A stretch of 64,000 nucleotides of DNA, taken from NCBI RefSeq assembly GCF_043290135.1, contig NC_134705.1:61469771-61533770 (forward strand), given 5' to 3'. Both the position numbers and the translations under genes were made by a program. Positions 9,190 to 20,217 of the stretch are shown one piece after another (position 1 is the first letter of the stretch; the number at the start of each line of letters is the position of its first letter). The notes under the pieces were generated by a model. That model saw only the letters and a list, made by a program, of their open reading frames with translations, was not told the origin of the DNA and ran no database searches. The stretch comes from Rhipicephalus microplus. Lineage: Eukaryota > Arthropoda > Arachnida > Ixodida > Ixodidae.

Positions 9190-11200
9190 AGTTAAAGGGG
9201 TCAGACTAAAAGGGGATGAGGCAATGAAATATATAAAAACAATGATGACAGAAACATTTAAATAACAAGAAAGCACTGCATGCACCATACCAGATGATGA
9301 TGGAGCAAATAACACAGTGGCCCCTTTAAGACAAGGAGAGTGGGAGAGCGCGGAGAAAAGGGTTCCTAAGAGCACATCAACAGGCCCTGATGGCTACCCA
9401 ATCACTCTAATAAATAAACTAGGACCAAACTCTAAGCAAACATCAAGAGAGGCAGCGAGCAAAGGAATAATGAATGGTGAACCCCGCAATTGTGGGAACT
9501 AAGCAGCATGAGCATGATCTATAAAGGAAAGGGGAACAAAGCTAACATAAACAACTACTGTTTTATAACAGTGACATCAGTAGTTTACAGGCTGGTGATG
9601 CAGATAGTATACAGGAAAAACTACAGACATGCGTGGAGAATGAGCGGGTGCTGGGAGAAGTATAAAATGGGTTCCGTAAACGAAGGAGGTTGGAGGACAA
9701 TCTGGTTTTATTGATTCAGTGTATTGCAATAGCGGGAAAAGAATACAAGACCATGTGGCTGGCATTTCTAAATATCAAAGCAGCTTATGATAGTGGGATT
9801 CAAGAAGTCTTGTGGAACATACTGGACACACTAGATGTGGAAAATGGAATAACTAATCTTCTAAAGGATATATATAAAAGTAGCAAGGTAGTTATCAAAT
9901 GGGAAGAACACGTATCTGAACCTAGAGAAATACAATGCGGGCTTCGACAGAGATGTCCCTTGTCACGTTTGTTATTTATGTTGTATCTACAGTGACTAGA
10001 AGTCAAATTAAAGGGGAGTCGACTCGGTTTCAGCCTCTCTTTTACCATGCAGAGAAAACACATTGAACAGCATTACCAGCATTGTTGTTTGCAGATGGTA
10101 TAGCAATAATGTCCAACTACAAGGCAGATTTGAAGGAATTGATAGACATCTGTGGTAATGAGGGGGATAGGTTCCATTCGAAGTTCAGGAGGAAAAAAAT
10201 CGGTAATTATGATTTTTAATGATAACAAAGGCAGTGAGCATAACATACAGAAAGTCACGATAAAAATAGTGGACAAATACAAGTATTTGGGCGTATGGAT
10301 AAATAACGGGGACTGAGTACCTAAGGGAGCACGACAGATACGTAATGACTAAGGGTAACAGGAATGCAGCTGTAAGGAAAAATAGAAATAGGGCACCATG
10401 GAACTACAATATGTATGACGTTGTGAGAGGGATTTGGAAAGGTGTCATGGTCCCAGGTTTGACGTTCGGCAATGTGGTATTGTGCATGGAATAAGAAGTT
10501 CAAGCAAGATTGGAAAATAAACAACGTGACATAGGTAGACTTGGTTTGGGAGCACACTGGAATACCCCAAATCAGGGGCTACAGGGTGACATGGGATGGA
10601 CATCATTTAAGTGCCGGGAAGTTAGCAGCAATATAGAATTTGAGGAGCGATTGAAAAAATGGGAGAAGAGCATTGGGCTAGGAAAGTGTTCAGCTACTTG
10701 CACATGAAGAATGTTGATACTAAACGAAGGAAGCGAACTCGAAAATTGTAGTAGCAAGAAGTATTTAGACAACGGCAGAATACTAGGCCTAAAGAAAACA
10801 TTGGTTAAGAAGGTGAAAAAAAAACAGAGAGGGAGGGTGAAAGATTGGAAAGCTTACGAATTGATTAATGGATACCTACCAAACTTTCAAGCAGAAAATT
10901 GCAAAATAAATTATCTACGCTAAACTTTCAAGCAGGACATTGCAAAAAAAAAGATCTACGATAATTCTCGGGGTGGTTTTCTGCTGTTGGAGGCCAGAAC
11001 GGGAATATTGCGGACCAAGATGTACCGAGCCAAATACGAAGGCACAGACACGTTATTTAGTGCATGTGGAGAGGAGGAGAAAGCAGCTGAACATTTGATA
11101 AAGTTCTGTAGAGGGCTCCATTCTTATAGTCCAAGATAAGGGCGCGGAATTTTTCAAAGCATTAGGGACAGTAAAGGCAAAATAGACTTTAAACGGGTAG
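9190..11200 (+). mobile_element. Non-LTR retrotransposon (LINE) ORF2 relic, RT to C-terminus
   Basis: Overlapping broken frames give LINE reverse-transcriptase blocks in order: TSTGPDGYPITLINKLG, SMIYKGKGNKANINNY, WLAFLNIKAAYDS, IQCGLRQRCPLSRLLFMLYL, FADGIAIM (about 10088-10112), KYLGVWINNGD, VPGLTFGN, LGAHWNTPNQGLQGDMGW, and a C-terminal YDNSRGGFLLLEARTGILRT followed by CGEEEKAAEHLIKFC. The catalytic YADD is FADG, so even repaired frames would lack an active site. Frameshifts and stops are frequent. It ends in a tetranucleotide array. Clade left open. Confidence 0.8.
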
Positions 11201-11341
11201 AAATCCGTCCGTCCATCCGTCCGTCTGTCCGTCCGTCCGTCCGTCCGTCCGTCCGTCCATCCATCCATCCATCCATCCATCCATCCATCCATCCATCCGC
11301 CCGCCCGCCCGCCCGCCCGTCCATCCATCCATCTATCTATC
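11201..11341. repeat. (CCGT)n / (CCAT)n / (CCGC)n tetranucleotide array
   Basis: About 140 bp of tetranucleotide units that change from CCGT to CCAT to CCGC and back. It lies at the end of the LINE relic and abuts repeat R copy 2. The long WMDG-repeat frame on the minus strand is an artefact. Confidence 0.95.
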
Positions 11342-11735
11342 CGGCTCTCATGTCTCATGCGTACTTTGGCCCGCAGAGAGAAGGGGAGGGACGATGTTTC
11401 GCGCGCCCTATCTCCCGATGGGGAGGATCGTACGTCTAAGCTGGCGTTGGGGCACTGGAACGATTCTGCTGTAGTTATGGGGCACACTAAAGTCACTGCA
11501 ATTGTTGCACAGCCTCCATTTGCGAAAAGGGAGCACTTTTCAAACACAGCGAAGTAACAACTGAGGCGCTTTTTCGCTTTCACCTGCACCTGTGAGTACG
11601 TTTTGTGCGTCATTTGTGCGTGAGAAACTCGGGGCACGTTTTGATCTGCTTACCGTTCGGCGCGTTACCTTCCAATTTGTTGCTATCGCGTTCATTGCTT
11701 CGCTTTTGCGGCAAAACTGTGACTTTTTTTCGGTT
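11342..11735 (+). repeat. Dispersed repeat R, copy 2
   Basis: The fullest plus-strand copy, from GGCTCTCATGTCTCATGCGT to TTGCGGCAAAACTGTGACTT. It matches copy 3 (58738-59120, minus) end to end in block order and copy 1 in its right part. No ORF of note. The lack of a tRNA-like promoter and of clear inverted ends leaves its class open (MITE-like or LINE-derived). Confidence 0.7.
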
Positions 11736-12622
11736 TTAAAAAGCTGCGATGTTTAGAGGAATGACGACGCTATAATATAAGCCGTACATTACAATCTATG
11801 TACGTGTGCGAGTGTACTGGGGTGTACGAGAACAGACATGAAAAGCGAAAACAAAAACAACAAAAACACTCAACTGAAAAACGTGTATACGAGAAATGCG
11901 AAATTGAAAGTACAAGATTAGCAATGTATACATCTCTGTAGGAGTTTTGTTTGTGATAATACACTCATATGCAAACAATCTTTTTTTTTTCAAATCAGCG
12001 TAGCAAAGCCGAATGAAGCTTAAATATTTTGGATAACACTATGTCAGGAAGTTGCGCAGCGCAGGAACTTAGGCAACACCCAGAAGCTCCTGGCTGAGAT
12101 AAATAAAACAGGCGTCAGACCAGGCAGTATTCGGCTCTTTCCATTAGAGAAGGCCATAACATATGTCCCCACCACCAAGAGGCGGAATTAGTTGCGGAAC
12201 CATTTGCCGCAGTATCTTTAAACGCAAATCGTATCAGCACCTATAGGTGCCAATAACCTATCACACCCTTCCGAGACTTTTTGGGAACAATAAGGCACAA
12301 GAGTACCCTCAACTGACCCGCAGGTAGGTTTGAGGTGGGACGATGAAAACTAGTTAGCTGTGTAAATGAAAAGCGCAAAAAAGAAAGAATCAAGTCCTGT
12401 GGTGAAAATTTCAAGCTAAGTTGCTCAAGGTTGATTCTTGAGCTGTACCATTTATGTGCGGTAATTGCAGCTGGTGAATAAAGATTCTAAATAGGCACCC
12501 TTATCCCCAAAACGAGTGTGCCATAAGCATCCACTAAGGCAAGTTAAACGAGCATGTGCGGTTGCTTACGAGAGAAGACGGAAAGACACGAATAATCAGT
12601 AGTGTCTGAATGAAGCTCCTAC
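11736..12622. other. No gene recognised; intron of the M13 relic
   Basis: A-rich DNA with no motif-bearing frame. It would be intronic if the M13 exon assignment is right. Confidence 0.5.
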
Positions 12623-12783
12623 CTCAGGGTGAGGCGTTTTTCAAGGCGACGTCTTGATTGGCTTGGGAGGCCTTGACTTGGTGGGGGTCGAATGGCGTGG
12701 TTGACTTGCCGCTGCGCTTCTCGGATGCGCCTCTCGCTGCCTTATGTGACGGCTTCTGTGTAGTCTGCGTACTCTCCTTGAAT
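12623..12783 (-). pseudogene. M13 relic: cytoplasmic tail exon
   Basis: The exon is bounded by a strong acceptor (TTTAATTGCTGTACAG before 12783) and a strong donor (GAG then GTAGGA after 12623). One frame is open for 52 codons and is rich in Ser, Thr, Lys and Gln, as expected for a disordered tail. Its last full codon is TGA, a likely CpG decay of CGA. It begins with one carried base and ends with one, which fits the two bases that open the anchor exon at 3760. Membership in the M13 gene is inferred from phase, strand and order. Confidence 0.5.
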
Positions 12784-12884
12784 CTGTACAGCAATTAAAA
12801 AATAAAGGAAAAAGGCAATAAGAAAGCGAGTCGGACAGAATTGCGAAAGCCGGCGGTTGGCCCTGAAGTCTTTGTATAGAAAGA

Positions 12885-13096
<212 letters not shown>

Positions 13097-13144
13097 CTTA
13101 TATATAGAAGTAAAGTTCATCTACAAGAAAACTTACGCAGCCTC

Positions 13145-13455
13145 GCGTGCAAGATGTATTTGGTTCATATACCAGTACCGTGTCATTCCCCACCGAATTA
13201 AAAAAAAAATATCGCCTCCGCAGAATACCTGCGACGCTGTCAAAAAACGCGAACACCTTCTCGAAAAGTGGGAGAATCTTGCCTTGGAGGATCTGGACCA
13301 ACATCGACATCTCGTCGCCAGAACCAAGGATGCAGCGAAGACCAGAGGGTTCCTGGAATGAGGATGTCTCTCACCTAAGGTGGACGCGAAACCTACACCA
13401 CTACACCATTTTGAAAAATAAACGTTTATTCCTCCTCCTCCTCCTTCTCCACGTG
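13145..13455 (+). mobile_element. LINE 3' end fragment
   Basis: The frame ends [20 protein letters not shown] then [14 protein letters not shown] and stop, the usual closing of an I-type LINE ORF2. A short 3' UTR follows with AATAAACGTTTATTC and a (TCC)n tail (13427-13450). 5'-truncated, as is common for LINE insertions. Confidence 0.65.
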
Positions 13456-13481
13456 ATGATGGAATTACATTAAAGCCTGGG

Positions 13482-13520
13482 GTGCGGCCTCACCGGTGAC
13501 CACCACCGGTGAGGCCGCAC
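13482..13520. repeat. Perfect 16-bp inverted repeat, 7-nt loop
   Basis: GTGCGGCCTCACCGGT (13482-13497) and its exact reverse complement (13505-13520) flank GACCACC. It lies just after a LINE tail and before unrelated coding-like sequence, so it may mark an insertion joint. Confidence 0.9.
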
Positions 13521-13689
13521 TCCCTCACCGGAGAAAGATTGGCCGCCCTTGTGCAGTATCTGGCCAATACCTCCCACATGAATACACCAATTAACACTCG
13601 GCCCTCAGTTCACAGTGGCTGCGAAGCAACTGACCACGGTGGAGGTCACATCTGCGATGCTGCAAAATGCGCTGAGTATCTCTGGGTCC

Positions 13690-14215
13690 GGACAGGCCGC
13701 CATTGGAAACTGAAGGTGGCAAAGTTTAACGCTAGAAACTTATCTTGTGAAGCGAGTACTGTTCCGTTGGAGGACCTAGAGAGTGTCAAGTGGGATGTTA
13801 TAGGGCTCAGCGAGGATATCAGGACATATGAGGCCTATATAGTGCTACATAATGGGCACGTCCTTTGCTATCGTGGCTTGGCTGACAAAGAAAACTGGAG
13901 GTGGGGTTTTTTATCAGCAGAAATATAGCTAGTAGCATAGAGGAATCCTATAGCATTGATAAAAGGGTGGCAGGTAACGTAAATTAGCTGAATAATATAT
14001 GCAAGATGAAGGTGGTACAAGCCTACGCACCTACATCCAGCCATGATAACGTATTAGTTGAAAGCTTCTATGAAGGCGTGGGATCGGCAATGAGCAAGGT
14101 AGGCCATACTCATTGGAGACTTCAATTCCAAGGTAGAGAATAACCAGGCTGGCGACTAGGCAGTAAAAGAATATGGATTTGGTGCTAGAGATGCTACAGG
14201 GAATTCATTAGTAAA
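13690..14215 (+). mobile_element. RTE-like LINE endonuclease fragment
   Basis: Reads LKVAKFNARNLSCEASTVPL, then VKWDVIGLSE, LHNGHVLCYRGL and KMKVVQAYAPTSSHDNVLVE then SFYEG across frame breaks. This is the apurinic endonuclease domain of RTE-type LINEs (N-A-R start, WDVIGLSE glutamate, YAPTSS). The catalytic GDFN block is damaged. No reverse transcriptase follows; the fragment stops before gypsy element A. Confidence 0.7.
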
Positions 14216-14535
14216 ATTCGCATAACGCGAAAATTCGCGCATATCGAACACCTTCTACCGAAAACAATTGAACCGTAAGGGGACACGTAAGAGCCCTAAT
14301 CGCGAAGTAACAACGAGCTCTAGTACCTAGCGTGCACGGTTAAAGTGAGTGCATGCGCCCGCAGATGTTGCGACGCCGAAGCGTAACATGGTGGGGGCTT
14401 CGGTTTCTAGGGACGCGACAGCCCGCAGCTGTTGCTATGGGAGAGGGTGGTGAATAGATCCCGACAGACTCCTGAGATAGCCCGACTAAGAAATGCATTC
14501 GCCTTAAAAAACAGTTTTCTCAGCTCGTAATGAAC
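14216..14535. other. No gene recognised (left flank of gypsy A)
   Basis: About 320 bp of unique-looking DNA, ending at the CAAC target duplication of element A. No coding or RNA signal seen. Confidence 0.5.
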
Positions 14536-14539
14536 CAAC

Positions 14540-14684
14540 TGTAACGAGGGCAGTGGGCATGGAGCTCAAGTATAGAAAAGGAAGAAGACTTGCTGTGATC
14601 GCAGGCTTGCGTTCAGTTAGCCCTTGCGCTAAATAAAGCTCTCCTTCGCCGAGCCAACTCCTGCTTGTCCAACAACCCGTTTCA
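14540..14684 (+). repeat. 5' LTR of gypsy A (145 bp)
   Basis: Begins TGTAACGAGGG and ends ACAACCCGTTTCA. It contains AATAAA (about 14632-14637), a likely polyadenylation signal. It matches 19654-19798 except at four positions. Confidence 0.95.
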
Positions 14685-14702
14685 AGTGGTGGAGGTGCTG
14701 GG
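14685..14702 (+). promoter_or_regulatory. Primer-binding site of gypsy A
   Basis: AGTGGTGGAGGTGCTGGG directly follows the LTR. The TGG start fits the CCA end of a primer tRNA. Element C uses the same sequence and B a variant. Confidence 0.7.
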
Positions 14703-14758
14703 TACATCTGGTCCTCACCCTGGAACTTCGCAGCCGCACACTCCAACGACCTTCTTCA

Positions 14759-16077
14759 ATGACTGATCCGGGGCCATCTCATGCTGCTACTCCAGATCTC
14801 GCACCTGTGCCTGTCTTCTGCGCTGGCGCTCTCCGGCAGCGCGACCGCCCCCTATTTGGTGGCACAGAGGACCAAGATGTGGACAACTGGATTGCCGAGT
14901 ATAAACTGGTGAGCGCCGTCAATAAGTGGAACGCAGCCGATAAGCTCACAAATGTGAGTTTTTACTTGACCGACGTGGCAAAACTATGGTACCGAAATCA
15001 TCAAGTGATTTTAGTACCTGGTCGGAATTGGCGAAAACCCTCGCGGAAGTCTTTGGCCGTCCTGCTGTCCGCCGCCTTCGTGCAGAACAGCGCTTGCGGG
15101 GCAGAGTACAGAGAGCAGATGAAACTTTCACGAGCTACATCGAAGATGTGCTATTTCTCTGCAATCTCGTCGATTCGACTCTGGACGAGGCAGGCAAGAT
15201 CAAGAACATCATGAAAGGAATCGACGACGGTGCATTCCAAATGCTGGCTGCGAAGAGTCCCCAGATGGTCGCCGAGGTGATTCAGCTTTGCCAAAGCTAT
15301 GATGAGCTGCGTAGGCAGCGCGCTTCTACACGTTGCGCTGCTCAAGACACCGCGGACATCTCATCCCTCGACTATCGCCATGATACCGCCGACCACTCTG
15401 CGTTGATGCCAGTCATAAAGCAATTCATACGTGAGGAGGTCACCCGGCAGCTATCTATAATCACAAGAACTACCGAGCCGATGGCACCCTTGTCACTTTC
15501 GCTTCGCCAGGTCATTCAATCGCAAGTTGCCGAAGCATTGCAGCCAGCTCAGGCTCCACCAACTGTTACCGCACCACTAACGTATGCAGCCGCAGTTGCT
15601 CGGCCACGTGCGCCAGCGTCTCCTACCATCTACGAAGCTACTCGCCACGTTTATTCGTCGACGCCACCTTCCCGCTCGCTGACCGTCCCGTCTCCGGCTG
15701 TATATGAAACAGGTCAGAACGTTTACATGACGCCGCCGCCTGCACGACCATTTACGGTACCTTATTCAGTGAACAGTGCCCCTATCGTCAGCCAATGGCG
15801 CACTCCGGATAATCGGCCGATGTGTTTTTCATGTGGCATCCCAGGCCACGTAGCTCGTCACTGCCGTCGTCGCAGCTTCTCTTCTCACGACATTGCAGGG
15901 GCCTCACATTACATGCCCACCATGCCCACTCAGCCGCGATATCCCGTTCCTGCCGATCCACCTCTAGACATACGTCCCGGTGGCCGACCATCCGGCTCAA
16001 GTCGTTCACCTTCTACTCGTCGTCGATCTATTTCTCCGATGTTACGTCACAACAGCCCACCGCGAGGGGAAAGCTGA
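14759..16077 (+). pseudogene. Gypsy A gag, one frameshift
   Basis: Starts MTDPGPSHAATPDLA in one frame; after AKLWYRN (about 14990-15010) it continues in the next frame (FSTWSELAKTL...). Capsid helices with [12 protein letters not shown] are followed by a Pro-rich linker and a single CCHC knuckle CFSCGIPGHVARHC (about 15823-15864), for binding genomic RNA. Element B's uninterrupted copy of the N-terminal half shows the intended frame. About 439 residues if joined; broken as it stands. Confidence 0.8.
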
Positions 16078-17190
16078 CGGGCGCAGTTCCGGAGGCAAGA
16101 ACTGCGTTGGCAGCGAAAATTTCAAGACCTAACTGCTGTCCCCCGAACGAAATCGAACTCTATATTGATGGCATTAAGGTGCACGGACTTGTCGACACTG
16201 GAGCTGCCGTATCTGTAATTAGCGAGAAACTGTGCCGAAACTTGAAGAAAGTGACCACACAACTTACCGACCTATCTTTGCAGACAGCTACGTCCCATCA
16301 TATTCAGCCTTCAGCTTTGTGCACTGCACGAGTCGTCATTCAAGGTGCGATGCATGTCGTCACATTTGTAGTTTTATTCCGTTCTTCGCCTGACGTTATC
16401 CTTGGGTGGGACTTTCTTTCGTCAAATTCTGCTTTGGTCGACTGTGCTCGTTCTGAACTCACGTTACACGTTATCTGTGCCGTGCTATGACCCCGACGAT
16501 GGTGCTTCGTGTAGAGTGTTTGCTGCTTCTCACGTTGACATTGCGCCTTTCTCAGCTGTTGTTGTCTCGGTGTCATGTGCCTCCCCTCCGAAATCGCCTG
16601 TGTTGTTCATGCCATCGGTCCCATCTGCGTGCCGTCGAAATATCATGCTTCTGTTTGCCGTCGTCATTTTTCGCAATGGTCACGCTGCCATTTATGTGTG
16701 CAATCCCTCGGACAGCCCGTCATCCCTACTACGTGGAGAATGCCTGGGAAGCTACGAACCTTGCGAGTGCATTCTTCCGGCTACTATACCCGATTCAACG
16801 GTTTCGCTCCCAATTTGTGCTGTCACTCCTACCAACGCGCCTAATGATGCTCTGGACGTATTCTCGGATGACATCGACTCTGAGCTCGCACCAACTCAGC
16901 GCGAAGGGATTATAAATCTTCTTCTCCGCTTTCGTTCTTCATTCGATCGTGACCAGTCAGGCTTAAGCCGAACCTCTGCGGTCGTTCACCGTATTGACAC
17001 CGGTCAACAAGCCCCGCTAAGGCAACGTCCGTACCGTGTGTCATCTGCTGAACGCCATGTCATCGACGAACAAGTGGACGACATGTTGAAACGTGGCATC
17101 ATCGAGCCCTCCAACAGTCCCTGGGCTTCACCGGTTGTTCTCGTCAAGAAAAAAGACGGATCCATCTGGTTCTGCGTTGACTACCGCTGA
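16078..17190 (+). pseudogene. Gypsy A protease and RT start, frameshifted and stopped
   Basis: An aspartic protease site HGLVDTGAAVSVIS lies at about 16180-16225. The frame breaks near 16470 and continues to the RT entry [25 protein letters not shown] and FCVDYR. A TGA (17188-17190) follows DYR where element B has an Arg codon; CGA to TGA at a CpG explains it. Upstream protease and downstream RT are thus separated. Confidence 0.8.
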
Positions 17191-19617
17191 CTCAACAAGA
17201 TAACGCGCAAAGACGTATACCCTCTGCCGCGCATCGATGATGCTTTGGACTGCCTACAAGGAGCAGAGTTCTTTTCTTCGTTAGATTTACGCTCCGGCTA
17301 CTGGCAGGTGCCCATGGCAGAGGGTGACCGCCCGAAGACAGCCTTTGTAACACCGGATGGACTATATGAATTCACCGTTATGCCCTTTGGCCTCTGCAAT
17401 GCGCCTGGCACTTTCGAAAGGATGATGGATACCGTCTTGCGAGGTCTGAAATGGAAAACGTGCCTCTGTTATTTGGATGACATTGTGGTATTTTCAAGCG
17501 ACTTTGCGACCCACCTCAGCCGCCTCGAGCAAGTTCTTACGTGCCTTTCCACGGCGAGACTTCAACTTAACTTGAAGAAATGCCACTTCGGCGCTCGCAA
17601 GCTTGTAATTCTTGGTCATGTGGTTTCTAAGGACGGCATTCTCCCGGACCCTACGAAACTTAATGCAGTCGCGGCGTTCCCAAAGCCAACCGCCATCAAA
17701 GAGCTTCGAAGCTTCATCGGCCTATGTTCTTACTTCCGGCGCTACGTCCGCAATTTAGCCTCCATTATCGCCCCCTTGACCAATCTTTTTGCCGGAAGTT
17801 CTGATTTGTCAGCGTGGTCGCAGGCGTGTGATGATGCATTTCAGGAACTCCGACGGCTCCTCACCACGCCTCCCATACTCCGACATTTCGATCCGTCTGC
17901 TCCAACGGAGCTTCATATGGACGCTAGTGGTGTCGGGCTAGGGGCCATACTGGCCCAACGCAAGGAGGGCTTTGACGAGTACGTCGTTGCCTATGCCAGC
18001 CGCACCTTCAGTAAAGCCGAGAAGAATTACAGTGTAACTGAAAAGGAGTGCCTCGCCATTATTTGGGCAATCGGAAAATTTCGGCCTTATTTATATGGAC
18101 GTCCGTTTGATATTGTAACAGACCACCATGCGCTTTGCTGGTTATCTTCACTAAAAGATCCTAATGGTCGGCTCACTCGTTGGGCATTGCGGTTACAGGA
18201 GTTCGATATCCGTGTTGTCTACCGTTCTGGCCGGAAGCATTCCGACGCCGATGCCCTGTCACGTTCGCCATTGGCTTCAGAGCCTGTCGGCTCGCCTATC
18301 TCCACTAGTGCTGCCTTGGCCATCAGCATTTCGGACATGCCTTCCGAGCAACGCAAAGATGCTTGGATTTCTTCTCTTTTGGACTTTCTCTCAAACCGGA
18401 CGCCCGCTCCAGTTTCCAGGACGCTTCGCCGTCAAGCAGGACACTTCGCTATTCGGGATAACCTGCTTTACCGCCGAAACTACAGCTCGATCGACCGTAA
18501 GTGGTTGCTCGTCATCCCCCGACATCTGCGCTCTGACATCTGTGCCACGTTCCACGATGATCCGCAATGTGGCCACGCTGGTGTGTTAAAAACATACACC
18601 CGCTTGCAGCTGCGGTACTACTGGCGCGGTATGTACCGTTTCGTTCGCCGTTACGTAAGGTCTTGCCTTACGTGCGAGCGACGCAAAATGCCCACTCAAC
18701 ATGCCACAAGTCCCTTGCAGCCGTTGCCATGTCCAGCACGAACTTTCGATCGTGTCGGAATCGACCTTTACGGTCCGCTTCCTTATACTTCGAGTAGCAA
18801 CCACTGGGTCATTGTCGCTATCGACCACCTAATGCGGTACGCTGAAACAGCTGCGTTACCTTCTGCTACCGCAAAAGACGTTGCGTGTTTTATACTGCAA
18901 AACCTGGTTTTAAGGCATGGAGCACCTCGGGAGTTACTAAGCGACCGCGGCCGCGTTTTTCTCTCCGATGCCATCAAAGCGTTGTTGAGCGAGTGTCGCA
19001 TCATACACCGCACTACCACAGCCTATCACCCGCAAACTAATGGGATGACAGAGCGTTTTAATCGTACACTTGGGGATATGCTGGCCAAGTACGCTTCATC
19101 CGACCAGTCAAATTGGGATAGCATACTCCATTTTGTGACATATGCTTACAACACTGCAACGCAAAGCACCACTGGATTTTCACCTTTCTTCCTTCTTTAT
19201 GGACGCGAGCCATCATCAACAATGGATACAATTATTCCTTATCGACCGGACCCTTCAGAGATGACTACCGTTTCTCGAGCAGCAGCACGCGCTGAAGAAT
19301 GTCGGAAGCTTGCTCGTGCGTTCACGTCACATGACCAGACGCGCCAAAAACATCGCTACGACGCGTCAACCACGCATATGAGCTTTGCTCCGAACTCACT
19401 GGTGTGGTTATGGATTCCTTCTACTCCTCCAGGACTCTCCCACAAGCTTTCGTCCATGTACCATGGCCCTTATCGAGTTGTACGCCAAACATCCCCTGTC
19501 AACTACCTTGTCGAGCCGCTGGATGCATCTCCGGACAAGCGCCGTCGGGGAAAAGAAATCGTACACATCTCTCGGCTCAAGCCATACCATGACCCTTCTG
19601 TGTACACCTGTCCTTAG
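17191..19617 (+). CDS. Gypsy A reverse transcriptase, RNase H, integrase (open remainder)
   Basis: Open from just after the nonsense codon to a natural TAG, about 808 codons. [21 protein letters not shown] and the catalytic [10 protein letters not shown]. RNase [13 protein letters not shown] with EKECLAIIW and VTDHHALCW. Integrase: zinc finger with CLTCERRK, then the D-D-E core ([28 protein letters not shown]). No chromodomain is evident after HISRLKPY. It lacks its own start in context, because the RT fingers lie before the stop. Domains are intact but the polyprotein is not. Confidence 0.88.
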   Translation, partial: LNKITRKDVYPLPRIDDALDCLQGAEFFSSLDLRSGYWQVPMAEGDRPKTAFVTPDGLYEFTVMPFGLCNAPGTFERMMDTVLRGLKWKTCLCYLDDIVVFSSDFATHLSRLEQVLTCLSTARLQLNLKKCHFGARKLVILGHVVSKDGILPDPTKLNAVAAFPKPTAIKELRSFIGLCSYFRRYVRNLASIIAPLTNLFAGSSDLSAWSQACDDAFQELRRLLTTPPILRHFDPSAPTELHMDASGVGLGAILAQRKEGFDEYVVAYASRTFSKAEKNYSVTEKECLAIIWAIGKFRPYLYGRPFDIVTDHHALCWLSSLKDPNGRLTRWALRLQEFDIRVVYRSGRKHSDADALSRSPLASEPVGSPISTSAALAISISDMPSEQRKDAWISSLLDFLSNRTPAPVSRTLRRQAGHFAIRDNLLYRRNYSSIDRKWLLVIPRHLRSDICATFHDDPQCGHAGVLKTYTRLQLRYYWRGMYRFVRRYVRSCLTCERRKMPTQHATSPLQPLPCPARTFDRVGIDLYGPLPYTSSSNHWVIVAIDHLMRYAETAALPSATAKDVACFILQNLVLRHGAPRELLSDRGRVFLSDAIKALLSECRIIHRTTTAYHPQTNGMTERFNRTLGDMLAKYASSDQSNWDSILHFVTYAYNTATQSTTGFSPFFLLYGREPSSTMDTIIPYRPDPSEMTTVSRAAARAEECRKLARAFTSHDQTRQKHRYDASTTHMSFAPNSLVWLWIPSTPPGLSHKLSSMYHGPYRVVRQTSPVNYLVEPLDASPDKRRRGKEIVHISRLKPYHDPSVYTCP

Positions 19618-19653
19618 GTCGCCAGGATGGCTCCCTCATCGGCCGGGGGTGAT

Positions 19654-19798
19654 TGTAACGAGAGCAGTGGGCATGGAGCTCGAGTATAGAAAAGGAAGAA
19701 GACTTGCTGTGATCGCAGGCTTGCGTTCAGTTAGCCTTTGCGCTAAATAAAGCTCTCCTTCGCCGAGTCAACTCCTGCTTGTCCAACAACCCGTTTCA
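19654..19798 (+). repeat. 3' LTR of gypsy A (145 bp)
   Basis: Same ends as the 5' LTR and four transitions from it, followed at once by the CAAC duplication. Confidence 0.95.
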
Positions 19799-19802
19799 CA
19801 AC

Positions 19803-20140
19803 TAATTTTTTGTGGCAAAATGCCCCTCCTCGGACACATACCAACTAAAATTTGTTATGGAGCCTCGTGAGCGGGCCTTTAAGTGACTAGAGAGGGGCGC
19901 CCGCCCTCGTGCGCACACACATGTGCTTGCGTGTCATGATTCACTCTGACAACGACCTACATGCTGCTGGAGTATAAGCAGTGTCCTAGATGTGATTAGA
20001 ACACCCTGAAATTAGTAGTAACTTTTGTACAATTAGATATAGCAGTACATCTGTGCTTGAAATATCAGCATAAATTTTCGTCAACAACTGCAAACGAAGG
20101 GAAAATGACCCCTACAAGGATAATAGAATAAATAGCACCA
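19803..20140. other. No gene recognised (right flank of gypsy A)
   Basis: No coding, RNA or repeat signal that I can support. Confidence 0.5.
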
Positions 20141-20217
20141 CTAGCCGTTTCCTAGAAAACGGTCGCTGAACGGTGACGTAAGGCTCCTGAGGGTCCTCGC
20201 CAAAGCCGGCAGGCTAG

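Larger units (their letters stand above)
1658..12783 (-). pseudogene. Decayed M13 (neprilysin-like) metallopeptidase gene, N-terminal half
   Basis: Minus-strand exons at 12623-12783, 3423-3760 and 2049-2723, plus a possible remnant near 1700-1870, encode in order a low-complexity cytoplasmic tail, a single membrane anchor, the Cys-rich M13 start and the N-terminal lobe. Family members are zinc endopeptidases that cleave extracellular peptides at the cell surface. The junction phases agree: the tail exon leaves one base and the anchor exon begins with two; the next junction is phase 0. In-frame stops (TGA near 12624, TAG 2361-2363, TGA 2091-2093) argue for a pseudogene. The catalytic HExxH part would lie left of the window. 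LINE, SINE and microsatellite sequence fills the ~8.9-kb intron. Alternatives are assembly error, or a gene reading around these exons. Confidence 0.68.
14540..19798 (+). mobile_element. Ty3/gypsy LTR retrotransposon A, full length (5.26 kb)
   Basis: Two 145-bp LTRs, both TGTAACGAG...CCCGTTTCA, are flanked by a CAAC target duplication (14536-14539 and 19799-19802). A primer-binding-like TGGTGGAGGTGCTGGG follows the 5' LTR and GGCCGGGGGTGAT precedes the 3' LTR. The LTRs differ at four sites that I can count, all transitions. The order gag, protease, RT, RNase H, integrase is Ty3/gypsy type. Two frameshifts and one nonsense codon break it. It is related at protein level to element B, but its LTRs are different. 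Confidence 0.93.

Noticed and set aside
11053..11637. Minus-strand frame with WMDG repeats
   Set aside because: Produced by the tetranucleotide array at 11201-11341.
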